DNA of 28,589 bases from a virus. Below the pieces are notes generated by a model. It worked only from the letters and a program-made list of their open reading frames with translations. It was not told where the DNA came from and ran no database searches. Below are positions 22,342 to 28,589 of the stretch, one piece after another. The translations under genes were made by a program, and so were the position numbers. Numbering within the stretch: position 1 is the stretch's first letter; every line of letters starts with the position of its first letter. The stretch is taken from the IMG/VR virus record IMGVR_UViG_3300042868_005481, positions 1 through 28,589 of that record, one strand, 5' to 3'.

Positions 22342-22493
22342 ATCTGCACCGCTTTATAATAATAATTTTTGTTTCTTTTTAGTGTTTGGTATTCGTGGAA
22401 TGTGATTAACTCAAAACTTTCTTCAAATGTTACTTTGTCAATTTTAATTAGTTTGAGTTTTGTTTCCATTGGTAAAAGATATTGTTTTGCCAT
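22338..22493 (-). CDS. Small hypothetical protein (51 aa)
   Basis: ATG 22493 overlaps the NinG stop (TAATG) and TGA overlaps the HNH start (ATGA). The frame is MAKQYLLPMETKLKLIKIDK then VTFEESFELITFHEYQTLKR and NKNYYYKAVQI, with amphipathic strands and a helix. Tight coupling on both sides supports translation. No family is recognised; position suggests it belongs with NinG/HNH nucleic-acid functions. Confidence 0.6.
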   Translation of the reverse strand: MAKQYLLPMETKLKLIKIDKVTFEESFELITFHEYQTLKRNKNYYYKAVQI

Positions 22494-23122
22494 TAGTTAT
22501 ATATTCCTATCATTTTATTAAATTGACGTCTTAAATCTATTCTTTGTATTGAATTATAGGTTTTATTCTCTAACTTTAAATGTTTAACTATTGACCTTGC
22601 TATTGTGATTTTTTCTTTTAGTTCGTCAGTAGTTAGTTTTAATATTGGATATTCTGATTTAAGTCGTAAAACATAATCTTTTAAACCAATTCCGTAATTT
22701 TCTTCAATACCATTTATAAAATTGATTTGGTCGCCAGATAAGTATTGATTTGCGTAAACTGATTGTGCGTAAATATTTAAAAGATTAAATCTTAATGTTG
22801 CGTTACTTCCAACAGAATAAAAATGTCCAGCGTCGAATTTATCGTTTAAAGGTTTACCGCTTGAAATACATTTAAAGTCTTTATCTATTAAACGAATTAT
22901 TGTGTTAATTTCTTTTTGTAGTAACTTTTCAAAATCGCTTTTAGTCATTAACTTTTCTTTAATCTCTTTTTTTTCTTTTTGCCATTGCTTTGCTTTTTGC
23001 TTTTCCTTTTGAAGTTTTACACTTTCGTTAAATGCTTTTATACATTCGTCATCAGATAAACAAAACTTTTGATTGAAATATTTAGCGTCGAATTTTGTTT
23101 TATGATATTGGCATTTAGGCAT
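22493..23122 (-). CDS. ninG: NinG/Rap-like recombination endonuclease (209 aa)
   Basis: Matches the lambda NinG (Rap) family, which resolves branched and Holliday-type DNA during recombination. Visible are an N-terminal Cys cluster (C4, C21, C27), a long Lys/Glu/Gln helix (33-58), then the core C85-I-S-S-G-K followed by D97-A-G-H-F-Y-S-V-G and RFNLLNIYAQSVYANQYLSG. In lambda-type proteins the core pair is CISCG; here the second Cys is Ser88, so that zinc site may be changed. The gene belongs to the early or middle region with ERF, as in lambdoid phages. Overlaps the next gene by one base. Confidence 0.83.
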   Translation of the reverse strand: MPKCQYHKTKFDAKYFNQKFCLSDDECIKAFNESVKLQKEKQKAKQWQKEKKEIKEKLMTKSDFEKLLQKEINTIIRLIDKDFKCISSGKPLNDKFDAGHFYSVGSNATLRFNLLNIYAQSVYANQYLSGDQINFINGIEENYGIGLKDYVLRLKSEYPILKLTTDELKEKITIARSIVKHLKLENKTYNSIQRIDLRRQFNKMIGIYN

Positions 23123-23124
23123 AA

Positions 23125-23538
23125 TTAAAAGTATTGCATTATTTCGTTTTCTATATTCTCATCGGAAATTCCCAACCATTTAGAAATAGTATCTTTTGTT
23201 TTTTCGTAAAGTTCACTAAATTCTGTTTCTTCCATATTTGAGAATGAAATTGACTTTGCAACTTTTAATATTTCGCCAGTAATTTTGTTAACCACTTCAT
23301 CATAAAAACCGCTTACAATTGCAATATCTCTACGCATATCGTTTAAACTTCTGTAATCTTGTTGGTTTTCAAATGCTAACTTCATTAAGGCAAAGTACTT
23401 TTTATGAAATTTTAAATTACGTTTCTTTGTGTACTCAATTTCAAACTCCTCATTCATTGGAATTTTACAATAGTTTTCAAGGTCTGAATCGTAAACTGGT
23501 AACAACCCTCTTGGTGTTTTTATTACAAGTAATTTCAT
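23125..23538 (-). CDS. DUF1367-like phage protein (137 aa)
   Basis: 'RGLLPVYDSDLENYCKIPMNEEFEIEYTKKRNLKFHKKYFALMKLAFENQQ' (residues about 10-60) has the 'R..KFH.KYFALL.L.F' signature of DUF1367, a family of lambdoid-phage proteins of unknown biochemical role. The remainder is helical with an acidic end (ENIENEIMQYF). It precedes ninG by two bases, matching the arrangement of nin-region accessory recombination genes. Function is unknown; an association with recombination is inferred from neighbours. Confidence 0.68.
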   Translation of the reverse strand: MKLLVIKTPRGLLPVYDSDLENYCKIPMNEEFEIEYTKKRNLKFHKKYFALMKLAFENQQDYRSLNDMRRDIAIVSGFYDEVVNKITGEILKVAKSISFSNMEETEFSELYEKTKDTISKWLGISDENIENEIMQYF

Positions 23539-23541
23539 AAA

Positions 23542-23775
23542 CTAAGGTAATAAATTTTCATCATTTATCAAAATATATTCAGCGTAATTACATACGTTTG
23601 AATTTCTGTCTAAAACACATTTGTTAATTGTGTCGATTTGAAAACCTCTATTTCGTAGGTTGAAAATAATAGCGCTTAATCTTGTTGCTCCGTAAAGTTC
23701 AATAGCTTTCCACGTGTCAATTTTTCCGTTAGTAGTTAAATGATTTAATACTTGTTTTGTTTTGTTTGCTTTCAT
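23542..23775 (-). CDS. Winged-helix DNA-binding protein (77 aa)
   Basis: Residues 5-55 (QVLNHLTTNGKIDTWKAIEL then YGATRLSAIIFNLRNRGFQI) match a short phage winged-helix family (HTH_39 type, 'L..G.ITSWEAI..YG.TRLS..I..LR.RG'). Such proteins bind DNA and may regulate or mark mid-phase genes. The tail (NYAEYILINDENLLP) is acidic. It sits between helicase and DUF1367-like genes with gaps of a few bases. Target sites unknown. Confidence 0.75.
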   Translation of the reverse strand: MKANKTKQVLNHLTTNGKIDTWKAIELYGATRLSAIIFNLRNRGFQIDTINKCVLDRNSNVCNYAEYILINDENLLP

Positions 23776-23781
23776 AATTTT

Positions 23782-23943
23782 TTAATTTAAGTTAATAATA
23801 TATAATCCTCTTATGTTACTTTTTTTTAAGTCAGTTAAATATAAATCCAATACTAAAAATAGTTCTACGCTTATCTTCTCGGTTTCAAAATCATTACATA
23901 ATTTATCGTGCCAATATTGTAGCAAATCAAAATGGCACTTCAT
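23782..23943 (-). CDS. Small hypothetical protein (about 53 aa)
   Basis: The frame overlaps the 3' end of the primase-helicase gene. I prefer ATG 23943 (MKCHFDLLQYWHDKLCNDFE), giving a 17-base overlap; ATGs at 23949 and 23970 would extend it into the helicase end as low-quality sequence. It is helical and rich in Asp, Leu and Tyr (VELFLVLDLYLTDLKKSN). No family is recognised. It ends six bases before the winged-helix gene. Confidence 0.5.
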   Translation of the reverse strand: MKCHFDLLQYWHDKLCNDFETEKISVELFLVLDLYLTDLKKSNIRGLYIINLN

Positions 23944-25762
23944 CTTCATCGTTATATGGTAAATCATCAAAAACTCCTTTCAACTCTTCCATTTTAATCA
24001 ATGGAAATGGTGCTATTTCTTCAATTAAACTATTTTCTTTTACTTCAATTTTTTGTTTATTAGCATCAATTAGATTTTCTTCTTGTGGATTTGTACCTCT
24101 TTCGTAATAACGTCCTGATGGTTTATGATAATCAAATTCTAAACTCGCTCCGATTTCACCCTGAAATGAATACTTTGTTTTTAAGTTAGTAAATTTAGTA
24201 TAACTATCTTCTCCAAAATATCGATATACACAAAATCCGTCGTGTGTTTGGTTTCTAAAATCCGCACTTCCTGAAACGTCATACAAAGTTGGTTGCTCAT
24301 ATATTCCGTTTTCTTTTTTCATTTTCGTAGGGTGTGCAATAACAATAATTAAAACATTATTTTGTTGTGCAAATTGTGTTAATCTTGATAATGTTAATCC
24401 AATATTTTCACGCTCCGTTTTGTTTCCTGAATGTTCTACTTTATTCCAAGCATCAACTACAAAAATATTAATACCAAAAGAATAAATTTGCTCTCTAAAC
24501 TTTTCAAAAATCCAATCCCAATTTGCAAACTCTCCATTTTCAGGACTTGTTAAATATAGCTTTTGATTTGCCCAACTATGAAACTGCATTATTTCCATTT
24601 TGGAAACTTTAGGTGTTTTATCAATGTCAAAGAAATAATTCTTACCAATTACTTTTTGTACGAATGTACTCATATGTAATTCCATTGGTTGATGTTCAGG
24701 ACTAAAGAAACTCGCTTTTACATCATTCTCTAAAAGATAATTTATAACTAACCATTCTGTAAAGTTTGATTTTCCGTGTGATGGTATTCCCGTACCAATA
24801 CATAAATGTCCGTACATTAATTTAAACTTATCATTCAAACAACTTAAAGCACGATTTTTAACTTCAATACAATTTGGTAAACCATCATTGTATAAGTTAA
24901 TCATTTTTTCTATTAAATCTTCAGTTGTGAAAACTCCTGAAACTGGGTATTTTTTTCTGTTGTAAATACTCTCTTTTAAAGTACCATCTTTTAAATCGTC
25001 GTTAGCATCTTTACCATTAAATAAAACTCTTTCACATCGGTAACGTCCTAAACGTTGTGCAATTTTTTCAGCTACATTGTTACCGCTTTCGTCGTTGTCA
25101 GTTGCTATGTAAAACTTTTTAACTTCCTTTAGATATTTTTCTGAATTAATCCAATAGTTATCATTATCGTTTGCACCATTTGGAATTGAAATAACGTTTT
25201 TTATTCCTACTTCATAAAGTGCCAAAACATCAAACTCTCCCTCAACTATGTAAACTTCATCTTCTCCAATAATAGAATTAATATTATAGAAAATCGGTTT
25301 ACCATTTTTTGATTGAGTAAATTTTTTGTTACCTGAACGATATTTTTTATTAACTAAAACATCGCCCTCGAAATAATTAAATACTATGTTATTTACTTCT
25401 TTGTTTAATGCTGGTTGATAAAATTTTTCTTCACTAACTCCGAAATGTTTTAACGTGTACTGATTTATTTTTCTTTCACTTTCACAATGTTTAACAAGTG
25501 CATCAGATAGGTTTGTATAATTTTTCCATTCCTGACTTGGCAAAGTATAATTGTTTTGTATTATTGATTTTTGAATGCTTTCTCTAAAAAATAAAGCATT
25601 GCAACCATCGTTAAAGCATTTTGCAGTTCCATTGTTAAACCAAACCATCAAAGACTTATCCGATTTGTTTTTTCGTGTATCCGTGCAAATCGGACATTTC
25701 ATTTTTGCCGTTCCGCTCGTTTTATTCGTTTGGATTAAATCCCAATTATGTATATTACTCAT
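23927..25762 (-). CDS. Bifunctional DNA primase-helicase (611 aa)
   Basis: Three modules as in T7 gp4-like enzymes. The N-terminal zinc-binding part has C23-P-I-C26 and C49/C54. A TOPRIM primase centre carries E174-G-E-F-D (in YIVEGEFDVL) and D222-N-D (in YIATDNDESG). A DnaB/RecA-like helicase has Walker A G323-T-G-I-P-S-H-G-K-S332, Walker B INIFVVD437AW and a following IVIAHPTKMKKENG sensor region. It would prime and unwind at the phage fork. It ends in an acidic DEDEVPF tail, a probable SSB-like contact. The start shares one base with the upstream stop. Length is normal for the group. Confidence 0.92.
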   Translation of the reverse strand: MSNIHNWDLIQTNKTSGTAKMKCPICTDTRKNKSDKSLMVWFNNGTAKCFNDGCNALFFRESIQKSIIQNNYTLPSQEWKNYTNLSDALVKHCESERKINQYTLKHFGVSEEKFYQPALNKEVNNIVFNYFEGDVLVNKKYRSGNKKFTQSKNGKPIFYNINSIIGEDEVYIVEGEFDVLALYEVGIKNVISIPNGANDNDNYWINSEKYLKEVKKFYIATDNDESGNNVAEKIAQRLGRYRCERVLFNGKDANDDLKDGTLKESIYNRKKYPVSGVFTTEDLIEKMINLYNDGLPNCIEVKNRALSCLNDKFKLMYGHLCIGTGIPSHGKSNFTEWLVINYLLENDVKASFFSPEHQPMELHMSTFVQKVIGKNYFFDIDKTPKVSKMEIMQFHSWANQKLYLTSPENGEFANWDWIFEKFREQIYSFGINIFVVDAWNKVEHSGNKTERENIGLTLSRLTQFAQQNNVLIIVIAHPTKMKKENGIYEQPTLYDVSGSADFRNQTHDGFCVYRYFGEDSYTKFTNLKTKYSFQGEIGASLEFDYHKPSGRYYERGTNPQEENLIDANKQKIEVKENSLIEEIAPFPLIKMEELKGVFDDLPYNDEDEVPF

Positions 25763-26403
25763 TACGCTGGACTATCAAAAAAAGGTTTAACAATAGTTTT
25801 ATTATTTTTATTATACCAATCAGCATTAAAACCGCTCCAACTATTCTCAATGCATTTTATTAAAACATCATTTATATTGTGTTTACTTTTTTCAACCTCT
25901 GATATAAATCTTTTAAATGCGGTTTCAGTATTAGTTGCTCTTTTTGTTTTTCTAACCTTTAACCAATCAGAAACTAAATTTTCTTTACAACCTGATTTAA
26001 TTAATGAATGGTAAAAACTAAAAGTAGGCAAAGCCGTTATATTATTGGTATTATCATTTACATTTACATTTACATTATCATTTACATTATCATTTACATT
26101 ATCAGTTGACGAAATTAAACGCTCGTTAACGCTCGTTGCATTTCGTTTACGAACTTCTGCGCTCTTTAAACCAGCTTGACGTCGTTGCTCTATTTGAGTT
26201 TCCCACTTTTGCAAATCTCTTTTTAATTGCATCTTAATAGGTTCAAATGCAATGTTTAAAAGCAACTCTTCACTTATTGGATTTTCATCATTAACGTATG
26301 CGTAAATATGTTTTAATAAACGACCAGCAACATCATCAGGTAGTTGATTAACCAAGCCTTGACTATCTGAATATAATACGAATGATTTTTTATTTTCAGC
26401 CAT
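25762..26403 (-). CDS. Replication initiator-like protein (213 aa) carrying iteron-like DNA
   Basis: The N-terminal 75 residues (KSFVLYSDSQGLVNQLPDDV, KHIYAYVNDENP, then FEPIKMQLKRDLQKWETQIE) match a domain found at the start of many Bacteroidota phage replication proteins (DUF6291-like). A basic linker (80-100) precedes a low-complexity NVNDNVNDNVNVNVNDN run (102-118). The C-terminal part (AFKRFISEVEKSKHNINDVL then ENSWSGFNADWYNKNNKT) resembles the helicase-loader or primosome-type end seen in phage O/DnaD-like proteins. The gene lies directly before the primase-helicase, sharing one base, as expected for an initiator/loader. The Asn-Val run reflects tandem DNA repeats that may be the origin. 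Confidence 0.72.
   Translation of the reverse strand: MAENKKSFVLYSDSQGLVNQLPDDVAGRLLKHIYAYVNDENPISEELLLNIAFEPIKMQLKRDLQKWETQIEQRRQAGLKSAEVRKRNATSVNERLISSTDNVNDNVNDNVNVNVNDNTNNITALPTFSFYHSLIKSGCKENLVSDWLKVRKTKRATNTETAFKRFISEVEKSKHNINDVLIKCIENSWSGFNADWYNKNNKTIVKPFFDSPA
26050..26110. repeat. Iteron-like tandem repeats inside the replication gene
   Basis: Three copies of the 12-mer ATTATCATTTAC (26050-26061, 26074-26085, 26086-26097), two half-units ATTTAC (26062-26073) and a diverged copy (26098-26110). They are AT-rich direct repeats within the initiator-like gene, the same placement as lambda ori iterons in gene O. An origin role is inferred. Confidence 0.65.
26110..26145. repeat. Tandem 10-mers flanked by inverted CGAAAT, origin candidate
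   Basis: AACGCTCGTT occurs twice head to tail (26118-26127, 26128-26137). CGAAAT (26110-26115) and ATTTCG (26140-26145) flank it as an inverted repeat. A 10-base unit cannot keep the reading frame, so the repeat is not explained by the protein and points to a DNA-level role, next to the iteron-like repeats. Confidence 0.55.
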
Positions 26404-26627
26404 TATACACTTCCTTTCATTTTTTGTTGAACGTGTAATAATGTACCTATAAGAGAATGAAGTTCTTTTTTGGTAATATTAATAGATAAAATATTACTCA
26501 AGCTATCGTTACAAAAATCTGTTTTTTGTATACCTAAATTAACAATATTAGAATCAAGTTCTAATACATAAAATTCATACTTTAAATCAGCATTGCTAAT
26601 TTCTTCTGCAATTAATCTGTGTTCCAT
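26403..26627 (-). CDS. Small hypothetical protein (74 aa) before the initiator gene
   Basis: An intact frame: MEHRLIAEEISNADLKYEFY, a strand-rich middle (VLELDSNIVNLGIQKTDFCN) and a helical end (KKELHSLIGTLLHVQQKMKG). Soluble; no family recognised. Its TAA shares a base with the initiator-like gene's ATG. It is the first gene after the putative small RNA and terminator at 26658-26752, so its expression depends on readthrough or on a start site I cannot see. Confidence 0.6.
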   Translation of the reverse strand: MEHRLIAEEISNADLKYEFYVLELDSNIVNLGIQKTDFCNDSLSNILSINITKKELHSLIGTLLHVQQKMKGSV

Positions 26628-26657
26628 TTTTAAATTATTTTAAATTAAATTATACGT

Positions 26658-26708
26658 AAAAACCCTAAATCGTTTGGCTATTGTGGAGCGCCTCCCGATT
26701 TAGGGTTT
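26658..26708 (-). terminator. Intrinsic terminator with structured loop
   Basis: A perfect 13-bp stem, AAACCCTAAATCG with CGATTTAGGGTTT, closes a 23-base loop that holds a smaller GGAG-GCG-CTCC hairpin. On the minus strand it is followed by a T5 run. It is the longest perfect stem seen in the window. Confidence 0.75.
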
Positions 26709-26752
26709 AATTTCTTTAGTGTTGTTTTGTATTAGGCTCCACTCCAATACAA
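26658..26752 (-). ncRNA. Candidate small RNA or attenuator, two hairpins with complementary loops
   Basis: Downstream of a strong promoter, a roughly 95-base region without ORFs begins with a hairpin (TTGTATT / AATACAA, 26727-26752) and ends with the 13-bp terminator stem. Loop 1 and loop 2 contain the exact complementary 7-mers GTGGAGC and GCTCCAC (26736-26742 and 26683-26689), allowing a kissing contact. It could be a stand-alone small RNA, an attenuator for replication genes, or a put-like antitermination element. No known family is recognised. Confidence 0.55.
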
Positions 26753-26755
26753 TCA

Positions 26756-26786
26756 CAAAGTTAATCAATTATTCCAATATACCAAA
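26756..26786 (-). promoter_or_regulatory. Strong Bacteroidota-type promoter before the candidate small RNA
   Basis: TTTG (26783-26786), 19 bases, TAACTTTG (26756-26763) on the minus strand match the consensus completely. The expected start lies near 26750-26752, exactly at the first base of hairpin 1. The -33 context ACCAAACTTTT (plus strand) also occurs at the 21963 promoter. Confidence 0.7.
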
Positions 26787-26802
26787 CTTTTTTTAATAAA
26801 GT

Positions 26803-27090
26803 TTATAAAAAATCCTCAAATTTATGAGTATCTAAATTTGTGTACGTATAAATTAATTTTCTTAAATCCATGCCACATTGAGTTGCCATTTGACTTCTAT
26901 CCTCAATACTCATTTTATCATAATCTTGATTATCATACATTTTGTCCATCAACGCATTTTGAAAGATAATAACGCAATTCATAAAATCTCTATTGCTATA
27001 ATTTGGTTTATTTTCATTACCAATAGCTATTGAGTTTTGATTTAAAAAGTCTGTTGCAATAAGTTCTATTGCTAATTTATGATTTTTCAT
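26803..27090 (-). CDS. Hypothetical early protein (95 aa)
   Basis: A helical soluble protein with N-terminal NHKLAIELIATDFLNQNS, a central FMNCVIIFQNALMDKMYD and Met-rich MSIEDRSQMATQCGMDLRKL. No known motif. It lies 48 bases after the SSB-like gene and before the promoter of the candidate small RNA, in the early recombination cluster. Possible roles include replication or recombination accessory, but nothing specific can be shown. Confidence 0.65.
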   Translation of the reverse strand: MKNHKLAIELIATDFLNQNSIAIGNENKPNYSNRDFMNCVIIFQNALMDKMYDNQDYDKMSIEDRSQMATQCGMDLRKLIYTYTNLDTHKFEDFL

Positions 27091-27138
27091 TTTTAATAAA
27101 GTTCAAAAGTTTTTATTAGAAGTTGGAGCATTGGATTG

Positions 27139-27432
27139 TTAAAAGGGCAATCCGTCAACGTCTGGAATGTCATTTGGTGTAACCGCCTCTTCTGTTGGTG
27201 TACTTTCTTTTAAGTTACCAAAGTAAAATTTATCCTCTTTTTGTGCTCCTTTGAAATTAGATTGAAAACTTGCTACGTTTCCGTATTTATCTAATTCGTC
27301 GTTAACCCAAACTCGAACGTTTAAATAAATTTTTCCGTTTTCATTTTTGGTAAATGCTTTGTTACCAGCTTTCGCTTGTTCTAATAGTTTTGAGAAGTCG
27401 ATACTTCCATAAAATGATGTTTTAACTGCCAT
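27139..27432 (-). CDS. ssb: Single-stranded DNA-binding-like protein (97 aa)
   Basis: The short protein starts MAVKTSFYGSIDFSKLLEQA, has an OB-like strand core (GKIYLNVRVWVNDELDKYGN then DKFYFGNLKE) and ends in an acidic tail with a hydrophobic tip, NDIPDVDGLPF, the hallmark of SSB-type proteins whose tail recruits partners. Similar proteins occur beside ERF in Bacteroidota phages. It would coat single strands during annealing and replication. It is shorter than cellular SSB and lacks the canonical SSB start, so it is a divergent phage type. It follows the ERF gene by 11 bases. Confidence 0.75.
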   Translation of the reverse strand: MAVKTSFYGSIDFSKLLEQAKAGNKAFTKNENGKIYLNVRVWVNDELDKYGNVASFQSNFKGAQKEDKFYFGNLKESTPTEEAVTPNDIPDVDGLPF

Positions 27433-27443
27433 TGTAAATAAAA

Positions 27444-27938
27444 TTAAAGATTAATAAATTCTGTTTCTTGTTGTGTTGTTACTTCATACTTTGCTTTGAC
27501 TTGTTCAATTGTAAAACCGCCTTGTTTAGCTTTTTTAAGTATTTCAGTAGTTGCTTTTGGTTTTGGTTGTACTGCGTTGTTTCCGTCGTCGTCATCTGCT
27601 CCAACACAAACAAATGATTGTAAAGCGTAACGCCTTGCGTAACTTATTCCGCTTCCTTGCGCTTGTGCATCGTTTACTTTGTTGTAGATAATTTCTGTTA
27701 ATGATTCCATTAACTCACCGCTTTCGTGAAGTAAAATTGTTTTAACAAAGTTTTTTCCGTCAACGTGTACTATTGGTTGTAATACACTAATTCCGTTTTG
27801 ATTAAGTATTGGAATTACCGCCTCTCTAATGGCGTTTAAGTCAGCGTATTTTGACTTGAAGAATGGATTTGTAGCACCTTTTTTCGGGTTGCTCATTTCT
27901 GATTGTGCTTTTAATAAAGCGGTTGCAATTTGTTTCAT
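27444..27938 (-). CDS. erf: ERF-family single-strand annealing protein (164 aa)
   Basis: Carries the ERF (P22 Erf-like) signatures: N24-P-F-F-K-S-K-Y-A-D-L, then IPILNQNGISVLQPI, E75-L-M-E-S-L-T, and G95-S-G-I-S-Y-A-R-R-Y-A-L-Q followed by G113-A-D-D-D-D-G-N. ERF proteins bind single strands and anneal homologous DNA during recombination-dependent replication or circularisation. The C-terminal 40 residues (Lys-rich linker then IEQVKAKYEV) form the variable tail. Its neighbours, the SSB-like and coiled-coil proteins, are typical recombination partners. Length is at the short end of the family. Confidence 0.9.
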   Translation of the reverse strand: MKQIATALLKAQSEMSNPKKGATNPFFKSKYADLNAIREAVIPILNQNGISVLQPIVHVDGKNFVKTILLHESGELMESLTEIIYNKVNDAQAQGSGISYARRYALQSFVCVGADDDDGNNAVQPKPKATTEILKKAKQGGFTIEQVKAKYEVTTQQETEFINL

Positions 27939-27989
27939 AAGATAAGATATTTAATTATTTAAGATTTGTAAATATAAGCATTAATTTAA

Positions 27990-28433
27990 TTAAAAACTAA
28001 TGCTTAAACTACTTTTTCTCGGTGTTGTTGAAACTTTAGGAACTAATACACCGCTTTCGTCGTATATCTCTTTATCTGACTTTAAAGCAAGTTTTAAAAG
28101 TTCTTCACGTTCTTTTAACTCTTTTTGGATATCGCTCCAAATTTCGCATTCTTTGTAGTTTATCGTTTCTCCACCATTTCTAAACGTTCCTTTTAATCCA
28201 AACTCTTCAAAGTTTTCTTGTGGCAATACTTTTAAAAGTTCTTCGTTAATAACTTCCAACGCCTCGCTCATTCGTTTAGCTTGTGAAAGTAGTTCGTATT
28301 TATTTACTTTACCCTCTTCTAAAATATCGGTAATAAACTTTTTACTACTAAATTGAATTTCTTTTTTATTAGGTAAGAAATTTTGTGTTTGTATTTCTTG
28401 TTGACGCATCAACTCAAATAATCCTTTACTCAT
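27990..28433 (-). CDS. Coiled-coil early protein upstream of ERF (147 aa)
   Basis: A charged helical protein: LFELMRQQEIQTQNFLPNKK, a central helix ELLSQAKRMSEALEVINEEL, and a segment FRNGGETINYKECEIWSDIQ followed by KELKEREELLKLALKSDKEI. The last part resembles the 'G..Y.Y....W..I...I...E..LK' pattern of phage proteins that sit beside annealing recombinases. It ends Ser-rich (STTPRKSSLSISF). A role as a recombination accessory or nuclease modulator is suggested by context only. It is separated from ERF by 51 bases. Confidence 0.65.
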   Translation of the reverse strand: MSKGLFELMRQQEIQTQNFLPNKKEIQFSSKKFITDILEEGKVNKYELLSQAKRMSEALEVINEELLKVLPQENFEEFGLKGTFRNGGETINYKECEIWSDIQKELKEREELLKLALKSDKEIYDESGVLVPKVSTTPRKSSLSISF

Positions 28434-28434
28434 T

Positions 28435-28589
28435 TTAATTATAACTTATTTTATTAATAATAATTCTCGTTTCAAATCTTTGAAAGCATTGCGAGGGTGT
28501 TAAACCGCTCCAGTACATTTCAAATCTGTAAATTTGTCGGTTTCCTTTCCAAAAAGTGTAACCGCTAATCTCGTTGCAAAAATCGATGT
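28435..28589 (-). CDS. Partial unknown early protein (N-terminus beyond window)
   Basis: The frame is open from the right window edge to TAA at 28435 and encodes about 50 residues: IDFCNEISGYTFWKGNRQIY, then RFEMYWSGLTPSQCFQRFE and a basic/Ile-rich end (TRIIINKISYN). The aromatic and Trp content and the tight link to the next gene (stop one base before ATG 28433) support coding. The start and family cannot be seen. Confidence 0.45.
   Translation of the reverse strand, partial: IDFCNEISGYTFWKGNRQIYRFEMYWSGLTPSQCFQRFETRIIINKISYN

Noticed and set aside
26050-26110. Short direct repeats considered as a CRISPR array
   Set aside because: Units are 6-12 bases with no unique spacers and lie in a coding gene; iterons or a low-complexity linker explain them.
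1-28589. Prophage attachment sites or integrase
   Set aside because: No integrase frame and no repeated att-like sequences were found; they could lie outside the window.

Overview
The window is a continuous stretch of a tailed-phage genome (free phage or prophage) with every supported gene on the minus strand, so it reads right to left. It is very AT-rich. Intergenic regions carry the Bacteroidota-type promoter signature (TTG or TTTG, about 19-20 bases, then TAnnTTTG). Several proteins, such as the 124-aa one ending in a HQLQNLYF motif and the tail and connector proteins, look like those of Bacteroidota phages. The host is therefore most likely a Flavobacterium-like member of Bacteroidota (inference). 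The HK97-type capsid module plus a 917-aa tape measure indicate a siphovirus. No integrase, CI-like repressor pair, tRNA, rRNA, CRISPR array or transposon is visible, so the lifestyle cannot be settled.

Layout in transcription order. 28589-26803: early genes, namely a partial unknown gene, a coiled-coil protein, an ERF annealing protein, an SSB-like protein and a small unknown. 26752-26658: a promoter, two hairpins and an intrinsic terminator with no ORF, a candidate small RNA or attenuator. 26627-22493: replication and recombination, with a small protein, a replication-initiator-like protein carrying iteron-like DNA, a primase-helicase, small proteins including a winged-helix one, a DUF1367-like protein and NinG. 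22493-21436: a small protein, an HNH nuclease, and a promoter driving a 103-aa protein followed by an HTH reading frame that lacks a start codon. 21425-19430: a promoter, the terminase subunits and two 46-aa genes. 19416-19276: a promoter with a palindrome, a hairpin, a 15-codon leader ORF and a terminator that abuts the portal start codon.

19272-13715 is the head and connector module: portal, small protein, prohead protease, major capsid, small protein, two connector/neck proteins and major tail protein. 13645-13436 is a small gene bracketed by hairpins. 13337-2013 is the tail module: joining and chaperone-position proteins, tape measure, two large tail-tip proteins, fibre and adhesin proteins and a fibre-assembly-like protein. 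2032-1062 is the lysis module: two small membrane proteins (holin candidates) and an M15 peptidase endolysin, followed by a strong terminator. 950-1 holds a separately promoted set of small accessory genes ending in a lipoprotein cut by the window edge.

The genes are packed tightly, many with ATGA or TAATG junctions, which suggests long co-transcribed, translationally coupled operons. The most unusual parts are the three places where a promoter-like box is followed within about 100 bases by a hairpin just before a gene (26.7, 19.3 and 13.4 kb). They suggest regulation by attenuation, antitermination or small RNA. Calls come from reading motifs by eye; no database search was possible.
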